Origin: Bacillota bacterium
Lineage (GTDB): Bacteria; Bacillota; Clostridia; Christensenellales; CAG-138
Length of the DNA: 8,421 nt
Direction: 5' to 3'
Assembly (NCBI GenBank): GCA_023435855.1
Contig: JAEZLG010000140.1
Span: 1-8,421 of the forward strand
A model generated the notes under the pieces. The model was given only the letters and a program-made list of their open reading frames with translations, was not told where the DNA came from and made no database searches. This document shows, one piece after another, positions 5,052 to 8,421 of this stretch. Positions within the stretch are counted from its first letter, which is position 1. The number at the start of each line of letters is the position of its first letter. The translations under genes and the position numbers were made by a program.

Positions 5052-6413
5052 TTGAGCACCTTACTTATCAAAAACGCGGACGCTATCGTCACGGTGGACG
5101 AGAAGGACCAAATACTTAAAAATGAGAGTATTCTTATAAAGGATAATGTTATAGAAGCCATAGGCGTTGGGCCTTTTACGGCGGATGAAACCATTGACGC
5201 TAAGGGTACATTTGTATACCCCGGGCTTGTGAACACGCACCATCACCTGTACCAGACTTTTACAAGAAACCTCAAGCAGGTACAAAACCTCGAGCTGTTT
5301 GATTGGCTTCGCGCGCTCTACGAGATATGGCGCGGTCTTAATGATGACTCGGTGTATTATAGCTCGCTTGTCGGCATGGGAGAGCTTTTAAAATACGGCT
5401 GCACCACCTGTATGGATCACCATTATGTGTTTCCGAAACATTCGGAGGGTTTTTTGGCGCGCCAGTTTGAGGCTTCTCAAGCACTTGGAATCAGGCTTTT
5501 TGCGACGCGCGGCAGCATGTCGCTCGGGCGAAGCGCAGGCGGTCTTCCCCCTGATGACCTCGTACAGGATGTGGATACCATTTTAAATGCAAGCCGCCGC
5601 GCCGTGGAGGGGTTCCACGACCCAAGCGAATTTTCCATGCGCAACATAGGCTTTGCACCTTGCTCACCCTTTAGCGTCAGTACGGACCTATTAAAGGAGT
5701 CCGCAAAGCTTGCAAGGTCTTTAGGCGTAAGGCTTCATACCCATTTGGGCGAAACCGAGGATGAAACGGAGTTTTGCTTGCAAACGCTCAAGATGCGCCC
5801 GCTTGCTTATATGGCACACTGCGACTTTGTTGGAAGTGATGTTTGGTATGCGCATGGTATCCATTTCAACGATGAGGAGCTTACTCTTCTTTCAAAGACG
5901 CAAACGGGTGTTGCACACTGCCCTGTATCTAATATGAAGCTCGCTTCGGGCGTGTGCCGCGTAAGCGACATGCTGAAATTGAACATCCCACTCGGGCTTG
6001 CCGTGGACGGAAGCGCCAGTAACGATTGTAGTAACCTCATAGCGGAGCTGCGCGCGGCATATCTTGTGCACCGTCTTACTTACAGCGAAAAAGCCCCCAC
6101 AGGCTATGATTTATTAAAGATTGCAACGCGCGGTGGTGCAAAAATACTCGGGCGAAACGACATCGGAAGTCTTGAAAAGGGCAAGGCAGCTGACTTATTT
6201 CTGATTGACGTAACAAAAGTCGATTCTGTCGGCGCAACATTCGACCCTGCCAACTACCTTGGTACGGTGGGTTATTACCGCCCCGCCAAATACGTAATCG
6301 TCAACGGCCGTGTCGTATCAAGAGATGGTAACCTAACCGGTATCGACGAAGGACGCACGGTTGAACGGGCAAGTAAGCTCGTGACGGAGCTTATAGAGCG
6401 GGCGCAGATTTAG
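5052..6413 (+). CDS. 8-oxoguanine deaminase-type amidohydrolase
   Basis: The product is 453 residues, the usual length for the ATZ/TRZ-like amidohydrolase group. Visible landmarks are PGLVNTHHHLYQTFTR (57-72) with the HxH metal pair H63/H65, the GCTTCMDHHYVFP loop (116-128), RGSMSLG (153-159), APCSPFSVS (202-210), HTHLGE (229-234) with metal histidine and catalytic glutamate, YAHGIH (266-271), and VDGSASND (318-325) with the catalytic aspartate. This set is characteristic of the subgroup annotated as 8-oxoguanine deaminase or hydroxydechloroatrazine ethylaminohydrolase. The expected reaction is metal-dependent hydrolytic deamination of 8-oxoguanine to urate in the cytosol; a related purine or triazine substrate cannot be excluded. 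The TTG start is set by a perfect AGGAGG. It is a single-gene unit between its own promoter and a terminator. Confidence 0.85.
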   Translation: MSTLLIKNADAIVTVDEKDQILKNESILIKDNVIEAIGVGPFTADETIDAKGTFVYPGLVNTHHHLYQTFTRNLKQVQNLELFDWLRALYEIWRGLNDDSVYYSSLVGMGELLKYGCTTCMDHHYVFPKHSEGFLARQFEASQALGIRLFATRGSMSLGRSAGGLPPDDLVQDVDTILNASRRAVEGFHDPSEFSMRNIGFAPCSPFSVSTDLLKESAKLARSLGVRLHTHLGETEDETEFCLQTLKMRPLAYMAHCDFVGSDVWYAHGIHFNDEELTLLSKTQTGVAHCPVSNMKLASGVCRVSDMLKLNIPLGLAVDGSASNDCSNLIAELRAAYLVHRLTYSEKAPTGYDLLKIATRGGAKILGRNDIGSLEKGKAADLFLIDVTKVDSVGATFDPANYLGTVGYYRPAKYVIVNGRVVSRDGNLTGIDEGRTVERASKLVTELIERAQI

Positions 6414-6482
6414 GCGCGGGTTGTAGGGCAAGGACCTTGCAACAGTCCACTGGCCAACTTAGGTAATGAAAAACGCATACAT

Positions 6483-6520
6483 AAGGCCATCAGATAGATT
6501 TTATCGATGGCCTTTTCTAT
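6483..6520 (+). terminator. Intrinsic terminator after the amidohydrolase
   Basis: A 9-bp stem, AAGGCCATC (6483-6491) with its complement (6506-6514), has an inner GATA/TATC pair in the loop and is followed by TTCTATT. Confidence 0.85.
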
Positions 6521-6544
6521 TATAAAAAATGACTGGTATATGCA

Positions 6545-6572
6545 TTGAAAAAAGCTATACCTCGTGTATAAT
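6545..6572 (+). promoter_or_regulatory. Promoter of the DUF2156 gene
   Basis: TTGAAA (6545-6550), a 16-bp spacer and a perfect TATAAT (6567-6572) give a predicted start near 6579, 16 nt before the ATG at 6595. The in-frame ATG at 6529 lies upstream of this promoter and is rejected as a start. Confidence 0.75.
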
Positions 6573-6582
6573 GGTTGGTGGA

Positions 6583-6590
6583 AAGGAAGG
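6583..6590 (+). promoter_or_regulatory. Ribosome binding site of the DUF2156 gene
   Basis: AAGGAAGG lies 4 nt before the ATG at 6595, inside the short leader predicted from the promoter at 6545-6572. It decides the start. Confidence 0.75.
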
Positions 6591-6594
6591 TTTT

Positions 6595-7494
6595 ATGGAC
6601 TTTTCACGTGTGCAGCTCAAAGATATTGAAACATTCCGACCCTATTTAAAAAAAATGAAGTTTAACACATGCGACTATACCGTAGGCGGTATTTTCATGT
6701 GGCGTGACTTTTTTCAAATGGAGTATCTTGTTGAAAACGACGTACTCTATTCCAGGCTTTTTACCGTCGATGGAGATTATTACAACAATCTTCCCATTTG
6801 CGACGATGTGGATGGGGCGCTTATAAGGCTTATATCTCATTTAAAGGAGCAGAACAAGCCTTGCAGGTTCTGTACCATACCTGAAAGCTATGTGCATCAT
6901 TTTGAAAAGCTCGGCAACTCCATAGGCTATAACGTTGAGATCAGAGAACAGGTAAACTTTTTTGATTATCTCTATCAAGCGTCGGATTTGACAACGCTCA
7001 AAGGGAAAAAGTTTAGCGGGCAAAGAAACCAGATTAACAAATTCCTGCGCACCTACGACGAATGGTCATATGATGCGATTGATAGAAAAGACATTGACGG
7101 CATAAAAGCCTTCTTTAACGCCTATATGGAGGAGCGAAACGAAGCAAAGCCGTCTGAGAGCGCTTTGGAGGAAAACCGCATGACGCAAGAGGTGCTCGAA
7201 AATTTGGAAAGCTACAAAATGCTCGGTGGCGTACTCCGCGTAGGAAGTAAAATCGCAGGTTTTTCATTGGGCGAAATCGTGGATGATACACTGTTCGTCC
7301 ACGTGGAAAAAGCGGATCGCTCTGTTGTAGGGGCTTACCAAATGCTCGTCAACCAATTCGCACTGAAGTTTGCGGATGAAAGCATACAGTTTATTAATCG
7401 CGAGGAGGATATGGGCGACGAAGGCTTAAGAACTGCGAAAAACGCGTATCATCCTGTGCAGTTGATTAAGAAGTATTTGGTTGAAGTAAAGTAA
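6595..7494 (+). CDS. DUF2156 protein (phosphatidylglycerol lysyltransferase C-terminal-like)
   Basis: The product is 299 residues with no membrane segment. It begins with the DFSRVQLKDIETFRPYLK pattern, followed by a TCDYTVGGIFMWRDFF segment (25-40), a KKFSGQRNQINKF stretch (138-150), a GNAT-like second half with LGGVLRVGSKIAGFSLGE (210-227), and the hallmark INREEDMGDEGLRTAK (267-282) ending in YHP. This is the DUF2156 family, two tandem GNAT-like folds related to the catalytic domain of MprF lipid aminoacyltransferases. MprF's N-terminal flippase is absent, so the protein is cytosolic, and the acceptor is unknown: it could be aminoacyl-tRNA-dependent transfer to a lipid or another amine. 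It has its own promoter and ribosome site and is convergent with the MFS gene. Confidence 0.85.
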   Translation: MDFSRVQLKDIETFRPYLKKMKFNTCDYTVGGIFMWRDFFQMEYLVENDVLYSRLFTVDGDYYNNLPICDDVDGALIRLISHLKEQNKPCRFCTIPESYVHHFEKLGNSIGYNVEIREQVNFFDYLYQASDLTTLKGKKFSGQRNQINKFLRTYDEWSYDAIDRKDIDGIKAFFNAYMEERNEAKPSESALEENRMTQEVLENLESYKMLGGVLRVGSKIAGFSLGEIVDDTLFVHVEKADRSVVGAYQMLVNQFALKFADESIQFINREEDMGDEGLRTAKNAYHPVQLIKKYLVEVK

Positions 7495-7511
7495 AAACGT
7501 TGTATAAGCAA

Positions 7512-7538
7512 TAAGGGCATCCCACCGGGATGCCCTTA
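7512..7538. terminator. Hairpin between convergent DUF2156 and MFS genes
   Basis: A perfect 12-bp stem (7512-7523 with 7527-7538, GGGCATCCC core) has a 3-nt loop. Neither side has a proper T run (AACTAATACT on plus, TTGCTTATAC on minus), so as an intrinsic terminator it is imperfect. Its position 17 bp from each stop codon still suggests a shared terminator. Confidence 0.7.
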
Positions 7539-7554
7539 ACTAATACTGCATTTC

Positions 7555-8421
7555 TTAAGCCGCTTGCTTATTCTTATTGATGCGCTTCACGAGGAGCAAT
7601 AGAAGCGTACCTACCACGAGGAAGAAAACAATGGATCCGATGGCCCAATAAAGACCGTACTGCTCGGCTAGTGTCGCTTCAACCCCATGGTTAGAATACC
7701 AGTTGTGCATGCGGTACGAAAGCGTGCTGAAAACCAACGGGCCCACAAATGTGGAGGTCCTTCCGGCCACCGACAAAAAGCCGTAGAACTCGGTTGCCTT
7801 GTTTTCCGGCGCGAGCTGGCTCACCATCGAGCGGCTGACGGCCTGTGCACCGGACAGCGAGAAGCCCGCAATAAAGCCGATTACGTAAAACAGTATGATA
7901 TTCGTAGTGAAGAACAGACTCGTTACGGAAAGCATCAATATTATAAGGGAAATGAGGATGGAGTCCCTGCTGTTCTTTTTGTCGGCAATCTTGCCGAACA
8001 GCAGCGCGCCTGCAGCACCCGAGAGCTGTATGATCATAACAAATACAATAAGCTCCGTCTGCTTCATGCCGAAAATCGTCGCACCGATGATGGCGGCAAA
8101 GTCCATCAGCATCATGATACCGTCGTTATAGATCAAAAAAGCGAACGTGTATTTGAGAAATTCCTTGTAACTCTTTACGGAGCGGAAAGTTTCATGAAGT
8201 TTAGTAAATGCGTGCCTTACGACGTTTTTCCCGGCGGGTAGTTGTTCCGCCTCACTCTTTTGCTTCACAAAAAAGAATGTGGGAAGTGCTGAAGCCAGAT
8301 AAAACACGGCGGTTATTAAAAAAGCATAAGGGATTACTTCATTGCCGATAAGTTGTATGGGCACAAGCACGATTAAAAGAGCCGCTATGCCGCCAAGCAT
8401 GCCGACTGCCCAGCCTTTACC
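7555..8421 (-). CDS. UMF1/Atg22-like MFS transporter, C-terminal part (5' end outside window)
   Basis: 288 residues are visible, open to the window edge. The segment at the edge reads GKGWAVGMLGG, the usual mid-protein motif of this family (GxGWAxGYLGG). About eight hydrophobic helices follow, with a cytoplasmic loop containing the HETFRSVKSYKEFLKYTFAF and LIYNDGIMML segments, an MFS-type GKIADKK loop (GxxADkk), and LSGAQAVSRSMVSQLAPENKATEFYGF, a strong family marker. The end is basic (KRINKNKQAA). The family is related to the yeast vacuolar effluxer Atg22; bacterial substrates are not established. The N-terminal third lies outside the window. Confidence 0.88.
   Translation of the reverse strand, partial: GKGWAVGMLGGIAALLIVLVPIQLIGNEVIPYAFLITAVFYLASALPTFFFVKQKSEAEQLPAGKNVVRHAFTKLHETFRSVKSYKEFLKYTFAFLIYNDGIMMLMDFAAIIGATIFGMKQTELIVFVMIIQLSGAAGALLFGKIADKKNSRDSILISLIILMLSVTSLFFTTNIILFYVIGFIAGFSLSGAQAVSRSMVSQLAPENKATEFYGFLSVAGRTSTFVGPLVFSTLSYRMHNWYSNHGVEATLAEQYGLYWAIGSIVFFLVVGTLLLLLVKRINKNKQAA

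Noticed and set aside
6428..6440. GCAAGG/CCTTGC inverted repeat after the amidohydrolase stop
   Set aside because: The loop would be one base and no T run follows; the true terminator is at 6483-6520.
7687..8241. Plus-strand open frame of 184 codons
   Set aside because: Antisense to the MFS transporter, very rich in charged residues as expected from reversed hydrophobic codons; no promoter or ribosome site.

Overview
The window looks like chromosomal DNA of a low-to-moderate GC Gram-positive bacterium, most likely a member of the Clostridia. The basis is a sortase-type cell-wall sorting tail, strong AGGAGG-like ribosome sites with some TTG starts, many short hairpin terminators, and small proteins of types I know mainly from clostridia (a CD3324-type HTH protein and a tiny basic protein). 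The species cannot be named from the sequence alone.

Layout from left to right. Positions 1-375 hold the 3' end of a wall-anchored surface protein, closed by a shared terminator at 390-428. Facing it is a small HTH protein gene (465-734, minus). Its only recognisable promoter lies at 970-998, and between promoter and gene there is a structured leader that ends in an intrinsic terminator (771-798). This architecture suggests an attenuator or riboswitch. To the right is a two-gene plus-strand unit: a 48-residue basic protein (1120-1266) overlapping by 4 nt a stand-alone HD-domain phosphohydrolase (1263-1871), followed by a terminator. Next is a DUF362/double-ferredoxin protein (1980-3137) with its own extended -10 promoter.

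The most unusual gene is on the minus strand at 3154-4827. It is one continuous reading frame joining a complete ten-helix EamA/DMT-type transporter to a complete AadA-like (aminoglycoside 3''-type) nucleotidyltransferase. Its promoter is a good extended -10 type overlapped by a 22-bp near-palindrome that looks like an operator. Divergent from it is an 8-oxoguanine deaminase-type amidohydrolase (5052-6413, TTG start). The window continues with a DUF2156 / phosphatidylglycerol-lysyltransferase-C-like protein (6595-7494) with its own promoter, and ends with the C-terminal part of a UMF1/Atg22-like MFS transporter on the minus strand (7555-8421, cut by the window edge).

The genes are mostly single units with their own promoters and terminators. 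There is no sign of a phage, transposon, CRISPR array, tRNA or rRNA. Two places deserve follow-up: the transporter-adenylyltransferase fusion with its operator-like site, and the structured leader in front of the HTH gene.
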